Of a stretch of 64,000 bases of DNA, positions 8,836 to 20,031 are shown one piece after another; within the stretch, counting starts at the first letter, position 1, and each line of letters begins with the position of its first letter. A model generated the notes under the pieces. That model saw nothing but the letters and a program-made list of their open reading frames with translations. It was not told the origin of the DNA and ran no database searches. The stretch is from NCBI GenBank assembly GCA_022376515.1, contig WTXI01000102.1, positions 57,823-121,822 of the forward strand, read 5' to 3'. This stretch comes from Lactifluus volemus. Its lineage: Eukaryota; Basidiomycota; Agaricomycetes; Russulales; Russulaceae. A program made the position numbers and the translations under genes.

Positions 8836-10625
8836 TTACCAGAAGCGTGTCTTGTTCCAGTCCATGCCCTGGGCAGCGCGCAGCATAACCACATTAGATG
8901 TCATGCTCGAGAACTGAACACGACGATCAATACATTATCAATCCCGATGACAACAACTACGCACCCCATTACCGAGGAAGACCTCCGACCGCTGAGCAAT
9001 GGCCATGTCCACCACCTGAAAATTGTGCCGCCGCTCGCGCGTCAGCCGCAAGTCTCGGCTGGTCCCTATATGCTCCCATTCGTCCATGCCCTGTCATCCT
9101 CTTGAAGGACGTTCTTCAGCTCTTGAAGCCACTCGGGCCGACCGTTCGTCAGCACGTACACCCGTCTGAGCGTCGTCATGGGCAAGAGCGAGGCACGCAC
9201 ATCGCGCACACGTGAGACGATCTGATCGATCTCGGGAAAGCAACGCGCACGGTACCGTGCGAGCTCTTCGGGAGGTGCATTGCCCCGACTGTGCGCCGCC
9301 GGAGAGAGGAACCAGTCCGGTAATCTGGGGAACTCGTTGAAGCCCGGTATCTTTACAATGCTCGCGGTAGTCTCCACGTCGGATGTGTAATGCGAGTAAA
9401 CCTGAGAGAGGTGTAGGAGCAGAAGATGGGGCAAAATCAGACGGAGTGGCGTTGGAAAGCGTGGGGTGGATAATAGGTGCGTTTGCGGCAAGCGCAGCCG
9501 TTACCAGCAGTGACCAGGAAAAGTGTGTCAGGATTGGGGATGTGTCGAGCGAAGGCCATATGTCAAGTAACCGTTTTGAAGTCTCGATTAACATTTCCGG
9601 TCCTATCAGTTATGAGAAGGGGGTAGCGAGGAGAGATTCACACCATAAATCGAAGATCTGCCCTGATGCTCTTTGATCTCAACGCAGCGATCCTCAGTCT
9701 TCTCTAGTTTATCAATCCACGCTTGTAGTGTCGTTGCAGCAGAAGGTTCTGATAGCCCGCCATTGATTTCCGTAGAATCGATTATAGTGGGGTTAGGGCA
9801 TACATCATAGAACTCGGGAACGACCGCGGGTGGCGCGTCCATAGATGATGGAAAGGGATCTCCGACGACCCGGCCTGAGCTCTGGAGTGAAAATGCAGTG
9901 CGAGTAATATACATGGGAAAAGAGGCGTACCAGAGAGCAGCGCGGTTAAGGGCACGCGCAGGAATCGGCTTGCCGTTGTAATTCGAGAAGTCGTCGGACG
10001 TCTTGTCCCAAGTATAGTTCTCAAATACGTAACTACCCGAGGGGAAGAACAAACGAAGTTGTGTGAGTACACGCGCACAGACGGATATGCGTCCGGCCGG
10101 GAGAGGGCGACACGAATATGAGAGTGAAAGGAGGCATACATCCTTTTAGCAAGGTAGGCGAGGTGTGCGTTCAACACCATCTCCTGCATCGCATTCCCCC
10201 ATCCTAGACCTTTGAATCGTTCAATTCAGTCGCGTGACCAACTTGAAACAGAAGGACTGCGAAAACGCACCCCAGACGTGGTTTGAAAAGCGTATGTACT
10301 GACCTTCCCTGCCTTGTGGATATGACAGATCGGATCATGCTGAGGCAAGCTTTTCTCCTTATCGTGCCATTCGTAGATGTGTGGAGGGTTCTGGCCACTT
10401 TCTGGCTTGGGGAGATCCTTCAAAAAGACAAGTAGTTCATCCTGGCTCGTGCTATCGAGATGGAATAAGAGAGCTGTTGTCTCAAGGATGACCATGTCAA
10501 AAGAGAGAGCTTCGGAAACGACGGGGAATGAAAGGGTGGGGACGAGAGAAAGAGAAAGAGGAATCATGTGGCTTCTCGAGGGCGACTGGGCCAGGAATGC
10601 TCTGTGTTACAGACCGGAGGAACAC
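8836..10625 (-). pseudogene. O-fucosyltransferase-like pseudogene, copy 2
   Basis: Same exon layout as copy 4 (29648-31434), but with several lesions. The start codon position reads GTG (10625-10623). Exon 1 meets a stop around 10497 where others read FFGLVILG. A frameshift follows before the segment equivalent to DLPYPQGREG. In exon 5, the bases after HIRRGDYREHCKD are deleted, so the part encoding FANWS..FMGFNE is lost and the frame shifts at about 9345. HIRRGDY, VYVLTNGRPEW and the C-terminal region remain recognisable. It is therefore most likely a relic. Confidence 0.8.
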
Positions 10626-12047
10626 TGAAAGAGCTCGAACCTGGCAAAAGTCGAGTTAGTTGTGAGGACTCGGAAATTTTATATCATCGTGCTGTAATTA
10701 GCGGTAGAACTTCCCGATCGAGCTGAAACCCAGCTTCGCAACATGGGACGAGCCAGCAGTCATCCAATTTGGAGTCACAAACGCACTGCGGTCGACGTTG
10801 GCACCAATTTGTCGATCGTTGGTTAACATCCTATAGATGAGAACTGCGTTGATTTTATTTTCTTCAGTTTCAGTCTTACCCACTCTTACCATTACCGTTA
10901 TCGCATGAAGACCCAAAACGCGCCTGGGTAGTTTCGGCGAGTTCCGGTTTATATTCTCACGCCTGTCACACCTGACCGGACTAACTTAGCAATGCTTGTA
11001 ACAAAAAAAAGGTCCTTTTCCCATAGATTTCATTCAGCACTATCACTCGGAGTCGTACCCGTTGCTTCATTCACTGTCCTCTGTAATCACAAAGCACATT
11101 TAATATATCTACCGTAAGGATGTGTTACACAACGCATCGTGTGCATCGTGCTCTGAGTGGATGCATGTCAGACACGATCCACTTCAGAGTGGAGAACACG
11201 GAACCCCTCCTTGAGAGGAGAGAGACGGAGGATGGGTGGGTACCATGGGGTGTCATGTGGGAGGAAATCATCATAGCCACCAAAAGAGGGCAAACGAGAG
11301 CCGGGCATGACTGTTGCAAAGTCCCATCAAGGGAATGCGAAACTCATGGACTCACCCAGAAGCCAAGATGGGATGGAAAAAAATAACTAAGCAGGAAGTG
11401 GGGGAAAGAATTTGACCCTACTTGCAGCTGAGTAGCCGTAGCAGCTGTGGTAGCGAGGCGCGCGATGAAGCGGGGTCAAAGGTGGACATTAGTTGTGGCT
11501 CCAACACAACCCTAGAGTCATCGCAGCTCACTAAAGAGGAACAGGGTGGTTCTGAAACTCGCCAGATGAATAATAATGGCAGCAAGTACGACGGTACCGG
11601 GTGATGATGAAGAAAAATGAGAATTAGCGATGTACCGAGCCAGGAGCGCAAGTCCAACAGTCTTCTCAATCTACAATAACTCACAAAATTTCCTTCTCCA
11701 ACTAGATCAGTTACGGCTGAACGGGGAGAAAACATATAGGGGAGGACATACCAGATATTGATTATCTGTACACGATTCGCAATGCAGTGATCCATTCACT
11801 GAATCCGCCAATCCACACCTGTGATATCATGGAAAAATATGAGAACAGCGTACACTCGATATCTTGGTGATTAACGGTGGTGAGATGAGAACATATAAGG
11901 ATCGGGATATGATTATAGGCGGTGCATCCAGCGGGAGTGGCGTTTGTAAGGTGTAGCAAACAGGACCCCCGGAAAGTGCATTGTAGTGTCAGGGGTACTT
12001 ATCCTCGGATATCCGTCACCGCCGTAGCCCTCCCCACCACTACCGCC
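10626..12047. repeat. Upstream flank of copy 2 and promoter of the NLR-type gene
   Basis: Most of this stretch is the second copy of the 6384-8105 block. It includes the diverged partner (11418-11795, minus) of the spliced-looking locus at 7413-7793. The last ~90 bases lead into the ATG of the NACHT-ankyrin gene at 12048, with GTACTTATCCTCGGATATC at about 11994-12012 in the likely transcription start region. Confidence 0.65.
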
Positions 12048-15000
12048 ATGGCCCACTCTCCCTCTGCGACTAACTCAAATTCACGCTATCAGTCTATCAT
12101 CAATCAAGCTCTCCAAGAATACAAAAATACCACCGGGAAAGACCTCCCATCTCATCCACTATTTCGCGATCTAACCGCCTGCGACTCTGCCGGTGCTATC
12201 CTTGGAGTCCTTCAAAGGCAACTCCCTGGGTATGATGCACCCGGGGGTAGCCAAGAATCATCCAAGTGGCCATGGCTTGGCACGACAGTAGATGTACTCA
12301 GCCAGGTTTTACAGACAATTGGCTCTGGGGTTGGTATGGTAAGTCCTTGAAGTTCCGCACATAGGCTCCAATCACTGCTCTGACTAGTGGTATAGGTGTA
12401 TCCTCCTGCGGGGGTGGTGTTTTCTGCCATTTGCATACTCCTCTCCGTAAGTGTCTCGCTTCATCGCTTTGTGTGGGCTGATGTAACGCCATGCATTTTA
12501 GGTGGCCAAGGCATTCGGCGTTAGTCACGGCTCTACTCTAGGCGCAATCTCTGAGCTCTTTGAGCACATCGTCAAGTTCCTCAGGCGCCTTGACACTTAT
12601 ATGAAGGTTCCGCCGATGCCGGAAATACAGGAAGTGATTGTCAAGGTCATGGCCGAAGTCCTTTCTGTCCTAGCTGTCGCGACAAAGGTGATCGAGCAGC
12701 GACCAATACGTAAGTTGATCACTAATGACGAACAACTGCGGTTGACTGAAGCATGTAAAGAAACGTTTTTCAGCAAGCTTGTGGGATATACTGTTATTGA
12801 CGACGCGCTGGATCGCTTAGACAAAGTGACGCGAGAGGAAGCTCTCACGGTCGCTGCACAAGCTCTGGATGCGGCACATCGGGTGAATGATAAAGTCGCA
12901 GCCATCGCCGACGCGGTAGAGGGCATCGACAGCAAAATGAGTGGCAGAGTCAAGGGCGTCGAGAGCAGGGTTCACTGCATCGAAGGGAAAATGGGATCGT
13001 TTCGTGATATCCTGGACAGTGCGTATATCTGTCTCACCAGTCTTCGATACAATCTTAATGTGACACACAATCGTATAAGACCCTAGCAGCCTGGAGTCCC
13101 TCGACCGTACGCGATCCCGTCATACCTCTATCACGTGCTCCAAACGCTTAAACACTTTCCAGGGAACAAGTTGCGGTTGGCCCTTAGAGAATGGCTATCC
13201 CCCCAGATCCTTCTGTAAATTACAGAAATGCGCTTGAATCGTACCACAAAGGAACTACGACGTGGTTCACTAAAGGTGACACGTTTGCAGATTGGAAAAA
13301 GTCTGGCTCTCTGATGTGGATATACGGGAAGCGTATGCCCTCTCACGCTTTCACCTTCGCTGTTTTCTGATAGACCTTCGGTTGAATAGCTGGCTCTGGA
13401 AAGAGTATTCTGACGTATGTTTCTCTTCAATCTCCTGAATTCAGTAACTTATGTTTCCTAGCTCGGCGGTCATTCAAAGTATCGACAGCCCCTTCGACAC
13501 TGGCTCAGCATTTCTAGCATTTTTCTTTTTCGACTTTAAGGACGCAGAAAAGCAAGATGTATATGGCCTACTTTCGTCATTCCTTGTCCAACTCTCCGAT
13601 CAATCCGATTCATATTGCGACAAGCTTGTTGCCTTGTATTCGTCACATCGTCGCGGCTCCGAGTCACCCAAGCCGGGATACGATGCCCTTATGGAATGCC
13701 TCAAAGAGATGCTCGTTTCAGCTGGACAAGTCCCAGTTTATCTTGTTATCGACGCCCTTGATGAATGTCCCGATAATAATGGGATACCATCCCCGCGTGG
13801 AAAGGTGCTCGAGCTCGTGAAAGGACTCGTTGCATTGCGCCTTCCAAATTTGCGGCTGTTTGCTACCAGTCGCCCCGAGAGCGACATCCGAGCTGTTCTC
13901 GATCCCCTCAATTGTACTTCCTTATCCCTTCACGACCAAGAGGGACAGAAGACAGACATAGTTGATTATATCAACCATGTTATTGACTCGGAGGCGAAGA
14001 TAAAGCGATGGCGAGATGAAGACAAGACCTTGGTTATACGGACACTCTCAGACAAGGCTGGTGGGATGTGAGGATATCACTGCCTATCTGTTATACTCCC
14101 TCATGTTTTTGTGCAGGTTTCGCTGGGTATATTGCCAGCTTGAGCGGCTACGTCGCTGCATTGTGTCAAGTGTGCGGGGCATCCTTCAAGAATTGCCCGA
14201 ATCCCTTGATGAGACATATGCGCGCATACTCAGAGAAATTCCCAAAGAGAATCGAGAATACGCGTATCGTCTTTTGCAATGTCTCACGGTCGCTACCCGC
14301 CCTCTTTGTGTTGAGGAACTCGCAGAAGTTATTGCGATAGACTTCACCATGCAAGGGACTCCGACACTCAACGGTGATTTGCGCTGGGAGGATCAAGAAG
14401 AAGCGGTTCTATTGGCATGCTCCAGTCTAGTTGCAGTCATCGATGACAAAGATTCTCGGATTGTTCAATTTTCGCATTTCTCGGTCAAGGAGTTCCTCAC
14501 CTCAGACCGGCTTGCCGCGTTAGAAGATGCTTCGTATTATTATGTTAAACCGGAACCTGCGCACATAGTGATGGCGCAAGCTTGCCTCGCTGTCTTGCTT
14601 CGGTTGGCGGATGAGGGCATGAAGAGCTTTCCTCTAGCCAATTATGCCGCAGCACATCTCGGTAACCATGCGGAGTTCGGGGATGTGATATCACACATAC
14701 GAGATGGGCTCGACACTCTGTTTGACTCCGAGAAACCCCACTCGACCGCGTGGCTCAATGCTGTCCATCCGTTGCAGAGGGGCTACGTTTCGGGTCCAAT
14801 GCACCCTTTATATTACGTCGCGAAATGTGGATTCCTTGGCATGGCCAGGCACCTCCTTTCGAGATGTCCACAAGATGCAAACGTCTGCCATTGGTACGGT
14901 ACACCATTGGACGCAGCAGCAGATGCGGGGCACATCGAGGTGTCAAGGTTACTACTTGAGTACGGTGCAGACGTTGACATTGTTGCCTCGGGCAGGGAGG

Positions 15001-16262
15001 GTCGGACACCACTTCATTCAGCATCGAATAATGGACACCTCGATATTGTGCGGCTGCTGCTTGATGAAGATGACCGTAGGGGGAAAGCCACCTCATTACG
15101 TCGTATGGCAAAACTTCGATGGTTCAGGTCACCTGTACGCATCGCGGGTGTCCATGCCCGCGATCGCCTCTACCATTCGACACCACTACACCTCGCTTGC
15201 ATGAATGGACACCACGCCGTTGCGCAGTTACTACTAGATCGAAATGCAGATGTAGACGCTCAGGACATGGATTTGGGGACTCCTCTGCATCGGGTGATAG
15301 ACCATTGGTACAGCGACACCCAGGCCAAATCGTTCAAGGCGGTCTTCGGGGTGCTTGTCAAATCCAACGCAAACCTTAACGCTAAGAACGATGCAGGCAA
15401 TACACCACTACACCTCGCGTGTTCGGTTGGGCACCGGGATGTCGTGCGGTTATTACTGGGTCGACATGCGGATACGGAACTGCAGAATAATTCCCACTCG
15501 ACACCTCAGCTTCTAGCATTAAAGCACCGGAAACGTTGGAGAATCGGGACGCGCAAGGCTGTTGCCAAAGTGTTTATCGAATCTGGTGCAAATGTTAACA
15601 TTCGGAACTGTCGAGGCTGGACACCACTACACATCGCGGCAATGGAGGGACACCACGACATCGTCCGGTTATTGCTAGATCGGGGTGTGGACGTGGACGT
15701 GGACGCACTAGATGAATCCCACTCAACTCCTCTACATCTTGCTCTAGGCTACAGGGCGCGTCGGAACATGGAGATGATGTTCAAGGTGTTACTCGAATCT
15801 GGCGCAAATGTCAACATACCAGATGATAAAGGCCGGACACCGCTACACCGCGCAGCACACCTCGCCAATCGTGTCGCCATATCATCATTACTGGACCGAG
15901 GTGCGAGATTGGATGCACGGGATAACAACCATTCAACTCCGCTCCATCTCGCGTCATCCAAAAATGATGTTGTGGCTGTGAAGATGCTGATCGAATGTGG
16001 TGCAAATGTCCATGCGCGCAACAAGTGGGGGGAGACCCCACTCCACGTTGCGTCGAGGGAGGGGGGAACCCCAAGCCACTTGATGGAGGGAAATCTCGAT
16101 GTCATCCGGTTATTACTGGACCAAGGCGCTGTACCGGACGCCCGCGATAACAGTGACTCCACTCCATTAGGTAAGGCGTCATCTCGGGGGGAATTCGATC
16201 TCGTGGATCTGTTACGCAAATATATGGCGCAAGTGTCCACGCACGAAATAACGAGGACATGA
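12048..16262 (+). CDS. Goodbye-NACHT-ankyrin STAND (NLR-like) protein 1
   Basis: A cytosolic signal-transducing NTPase of the fungal NLR type. Exons by splice signals and phase: 12048-12338, 12396-12446, 12502-13018, 13080-13106, then 13163 or 13207-13332, 13390-13414, 13462-14067, 14117-16262. The N-terminus matches the fungal Goodbye domain with a hydrophobic segment from exon 2. The P-loop GKPGSGKS is rebuilt across two introns; Walker B is YLVIDALDEC. About 12 ankyrin repeats (TPLHLA..GHxxVVRLLL) follow from 14890. Two oddities: a C-run at 13199-13204 is one base short for the conserved WLSPPDPSVN, so either a later acceptor (13207, which keeps the phase) is used or the gene is frameshifted; and a further ankyrin (GASVHARNNEDMTVLHSA) lies out of frame past 16222. 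It is colinear with 55249-58788. Confidence 0.8.
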
Positions 16263-17737
16263 CAGTACTCCATTCTGCATTGAACGTACTCTGGAGAGTA
16301 CGGGCGAGTCCGATGAAAGCAAGGGGGAGTCGAAGAAGACTTGGGGGGACGTGCGCGGGAACGATAAAGACGCTCGTAGCACGTTTTTGGATCGGAAGCG
16401 AACGAGGGTCGAACGCGCGAGGTAATCGAACGCGTGGTAGTAGCCGGGGCTATAACGAGTGACGAGATAGATGTTTTATAGGAGCAAACGAGAGTGATAC
16501 GAGACGAGACGATGAAAGCAATATATCTTCTTGCGAATGCGAAACGAGGTGATCCTGAAGGAAAGTAGTATATTGGATGCTCTTCTAGGCCAATGAGCAA
16601 GGCCTTATAACTACTTCTCTGTAGATCTGAGATAAATAACTAGAGTCCACGAAAATAGTAAGTTTCAATGGTTAGCTCGAGACCATATTTCAGGAGGCAA
16701 GGGCGAAACACGAGAGTATAAAGAAGAAGAAGAAAAGGGAATAGTAGATGTAGGTCTGTAAGGCGGGTCGCTGCATCGGACAACGCCCCGATGAGCTCAG
16801 GCCGAGGGCGAGGGCGCTCGATGATCCGAAAAGGGAAGAGTGAGGGCAGTAGTAGAGTAGTAAACGTGATCGTGAGCGTTGTCTCATAGTACCAGCCATA
16901 GGAAAGGTCTGAAAGGAGTTAAGGTAAAGCAGGTCCAGCAAAAGTGAGTAGTCCAAAGAGGGTATGGTAGAGGTCCCAATAGTGGGCAATACCTGGTATG
17001 TACAAATGAAGGGGATTGAGGATTTACTTGGCGAGTTTCAGCATCGGCCGAAAGTGCGTCGGTGTCGGTCGATGTCGAGGCGAACGAAGGTGAGTAGCGC
17101 AAAGTCGAGATAAGATATGAAAAACGTCCAAATCGGGTCGTGGTTGAGGGCCGGCGCGAAGTCGAAGATGACAAATTTTGTGCCCAGCCGCTGAGTCCAC
17201 CTCCAAGTCCGTAGGTTTTTTTCAATATCAAAGAAGCCTCGTATGCGTTCTACTTGATCTTCGTCAGTGGTTTATTCTCATGGTCTTCTCCTAGGTTAGC
17301 GTTTGTTGCGGAACATTGGAATGAGGGATAAGGAACAGGCGGGGAGAGAACCCGAAGAGGCGTGCGAGCTTTAGACCGCTGATGTAATAAATGAACAAGG
17401 GTTCTTGACGCGAAACCACGACTCGATTGGCAGCACACGCCCCTCCAACGTGGTGACGAGAGCGGAACTGAGCCAGTGTGAGAACAAAACTTGACGTGAG
17501 TCCGAGTCAATTGTACAGCATATCGGCTATTATCCACGTGGATGCATCTGCGTATGTCTATGCGTATGTCTATGTCTGTCCCGGAAGAAAATAAAAACGG
17601 AAGAATAAGTGTATCAGTAGTCAACGATATCCATTCCTTCTAAAATAACATTCGTCCATGCGTTTGATATGTATAAATTTTTGGTGCGTGATGCGTGCAA
17701 AGTGGATGACAGTTTATCCTCTTGAAGGAGAATCATT
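16263..17737. other. Intergenic: ankyrin tail remnant, then flank of copy 3
   Basis: The first ~200 bases look like an out-of-frame remainder of the ankyrin array. From 16470 to 17230 nothing is recognised; it is purine-rich on the plus strand with short open frames only. From about 17460 on it is the same downstream flank seen after copies 2 and 4. Confidence 0.5.
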
Positions 17738-18903
17738 TTACCAGAAGCGTGTCTTGTTCCATTCCGTGCCCTGGGCAGCGCGCAGCATAACCACATTAGA
17801 TGTCAAGCTCGAGAACTGAACACGACGATCAATACATTATCAATCCCGATGACAACAACTACGCACCCCATTACCGAGGAAGACCTCCGACCGCTGAGCA
17901 ATGGCCATGTCCACCGCCTGCAGATTGTGCTGCTGCTCGCGCGCCAGCTGCAAGTCTCGGCTGGTCCCTATATGCTCCCATTCGTCCATGCCTTGTATCC
18001 ACGCATCCTCTTGAAGGACGTTCTTCAGCTCTTGAAGCCACTCGGGCCGACCGTTCGTCAGCATGTACACCCGCCTGAGTGTCGTCGTAGGCAAGAGCGA
18101 GGCACGCACATCGCGCACGCGTGAGACGATCTGATCGATCTCGGGGAAGCAGTGCACACGGTACCGTGCAAGCTCTTCGGGCTGTGCGTGGCCCCGACTG
18201 TGGACGGCCGGAGGGAGGAACCGGTCCGGTAATCCACGGAACTCGTTGAAGCCCATGAAACGTGTTGACCAATTGGCGAAATCTTTACAGTGCTCGAGGT
18301 AGTCTCCACGTCGGATGTGTAATGCGAGTAAGCCTGAGAGAGGTGTAGGAGCAGAAGATGGGGCAAAATCAGATGGAGTGGCGTTGGAAAGCGCGGGGTG
18401 GATAATAGGTGCGTTTGCGGCAAGCGCAGCCGTTACGAGCGGTGACCAGGAAATGTGTGTCAGGATTGGGGATATGACGAGAGAAGGCCATATGTCAAGT
18501 AACCGTTTTGAAGTCCCGATTAACCTTTTCGGCCTGATCAGTTACGAGAAGGGGGTAGCGAGAGGGATCCACACCATAAATCGAAGATCTGCCCTGAATG
18601 CTCTTTGATCTCAACACAGCCATCCTCAGTCTTCTCTAGTTTGTCAATCCATGCCTGTAGTGTCGTCGCAGCAGAAGGTTCTGATAGCCCACCGTTGATT
18701 TCTGTAGAATCGATTATAGTGGGGTTAGGACATACTTCATTGAAGAACTCGGGAACGACCGCGGGTGGCGCGTCCACGGATGATGGAAAGGGATCTCCCG
18801 CAACCGGGCCTGAGTGAAAATGCATTGGGAGTAATATACATGGGAAAAGCGACGTACCGGAGAGCAGCGCGGTTAAGGGCACTCGTGCGGGGATCGGCTT
18901 GCC

Positions 18904-18908
18904 ATTGT
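18904..18908. repeat. Copia target site duplication, left (ATTGT)
   Basis: Five bases of host exon sequence directly before the left LTR, repeated at 24605-24609 directly after the right LTR. Confidence 0.95.
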
Positions 18909-19359
18909 TGTTGAGACGGGCCGGTAGCGCGGGAACATTCCCGGGCAGTACGGACAGTGTCACGGACCGGATCTAACCGGTCCAAGCGTACAATGTAGAT
19001 ATTCGTAGATAATTGATTAATACATTCTTTACCATTGTGCACGCTCCCTATTCTCTCAGAAAGGACAATGATGGCATTATGTCTATTGTACATCTATTGT
19101 ATGAGGCCCTAGGCCAATGCACGCTCCTTCTATGTATTTAAAGGACATTTCCCAGCTGCTATCACTTCAGTCTCTTACACATCGACTGAAGTGAGTATTA
19201 CGATTACATCATCTTTTACCTTATTTGGACTCACGCGACTTTTACTTAGCGCTATCTTATCTAGGTAAATTATGATTATGAAATATAGTCTCTTACACAT
19301 CGACTGAACGCTATCTTATCTAGCGTTATCTAATCTACCTCAGCCGCTGCTTTTCATCA
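18909..19359 (+). repeat. Copia left LTR
   Basis: 451 bases, TGTTGAGACGGG..TTTTCATCA, identical by eye to 24154-24604. Inside it the string TCTCTTACACATCGACTGAA occurs twice. A TATTTAAAGG string at about 19134 is a candidate TATA region. Confidence 0.96.
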
Positions 19360-19371
19360 GGTTATGGGCCC
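19360..19371 (+). other. Half-tRNA-iMet primer-binding site
   Basis: GGTTATGGGCCC directly follows the left LTR. It is complementary to the anticodon stem-loop region of the initiator methionine tRNA (GGGCCCATAACC, with CAT at the anticodon), not to the tRNA 3' end. This is the priming site type known for Drosophila copia, where a tRNA half is the primer. Confidence 0.7.
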
Positions 19372-20031
19372 TGGCCCCCAATAAATAATCCAAGAAGAAG
19401 ATCAATCACACAAGCTCCCTTATCAAATCTAATCACGCAGTTTTATCTATCTCCTGCTAAAGGCGAGCCTCTGTTTCTTTGTTATCAAATCCTACTTCCC
19501 CGGCCCTTTGGAGCCGGTGGAATGGCATAGATTGGATCCCTTAAGGGGATTTCCCACGAGCGGCGCGACGGCGCGGCGACGCTAAGCACGTGAGTATTCC
19601 ATCCGGGCCGGTGCGCGATTAGATAGTAAATTACTTAGCCCGGGGAAACGGACGCGAGATCGCTGCAAAGCATCCGCGGACGAGCCGGATGCGGCCTTAC
19701 AGCCATGATAGGAAACCGGGTGGGAGGCCCCGGGGACTATTTGCCCACTGAACGGTTGGCCGATGACTCCCGCGCGGGGCACGGTTTTTGGGTCTAGAAC
19801 AAGGCGGGGGTAATCACTCCCCTGAGCGCTTGGGCTCGTCACAACTGCGGTGCGCTAATCTAGGTTAGAGATAGTCCATAGATCATCGCGCGCAGGCTCC
19901 GGAGGACTGGATCTTTGATTCAGGGGCTACAGTCCGATATGCCAGGGATAGATCGGATCTTCGATCCTGGGTCTGACAGCTCCTCTCACCCAGATAATCA
20001 AATCGTCGCACAATCATAATCTTATCGCAGT
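19372..20031 (+). other. Copia untranslated leader
   Basis: About 660 bases between the primer site and the polyprotein start with no long frame on the plus strand. It is likely the packaging/leader region of the element RNA. No separate gene is seen. Confidence 0.6.

Noticed and set aside
12502..13086. The 12502-13086 frame as a separate gene
   Set aside because: It lacks its own ATG (it opens with GTG after an AG acceptor) and matches exon 3 of NLR gene 2.
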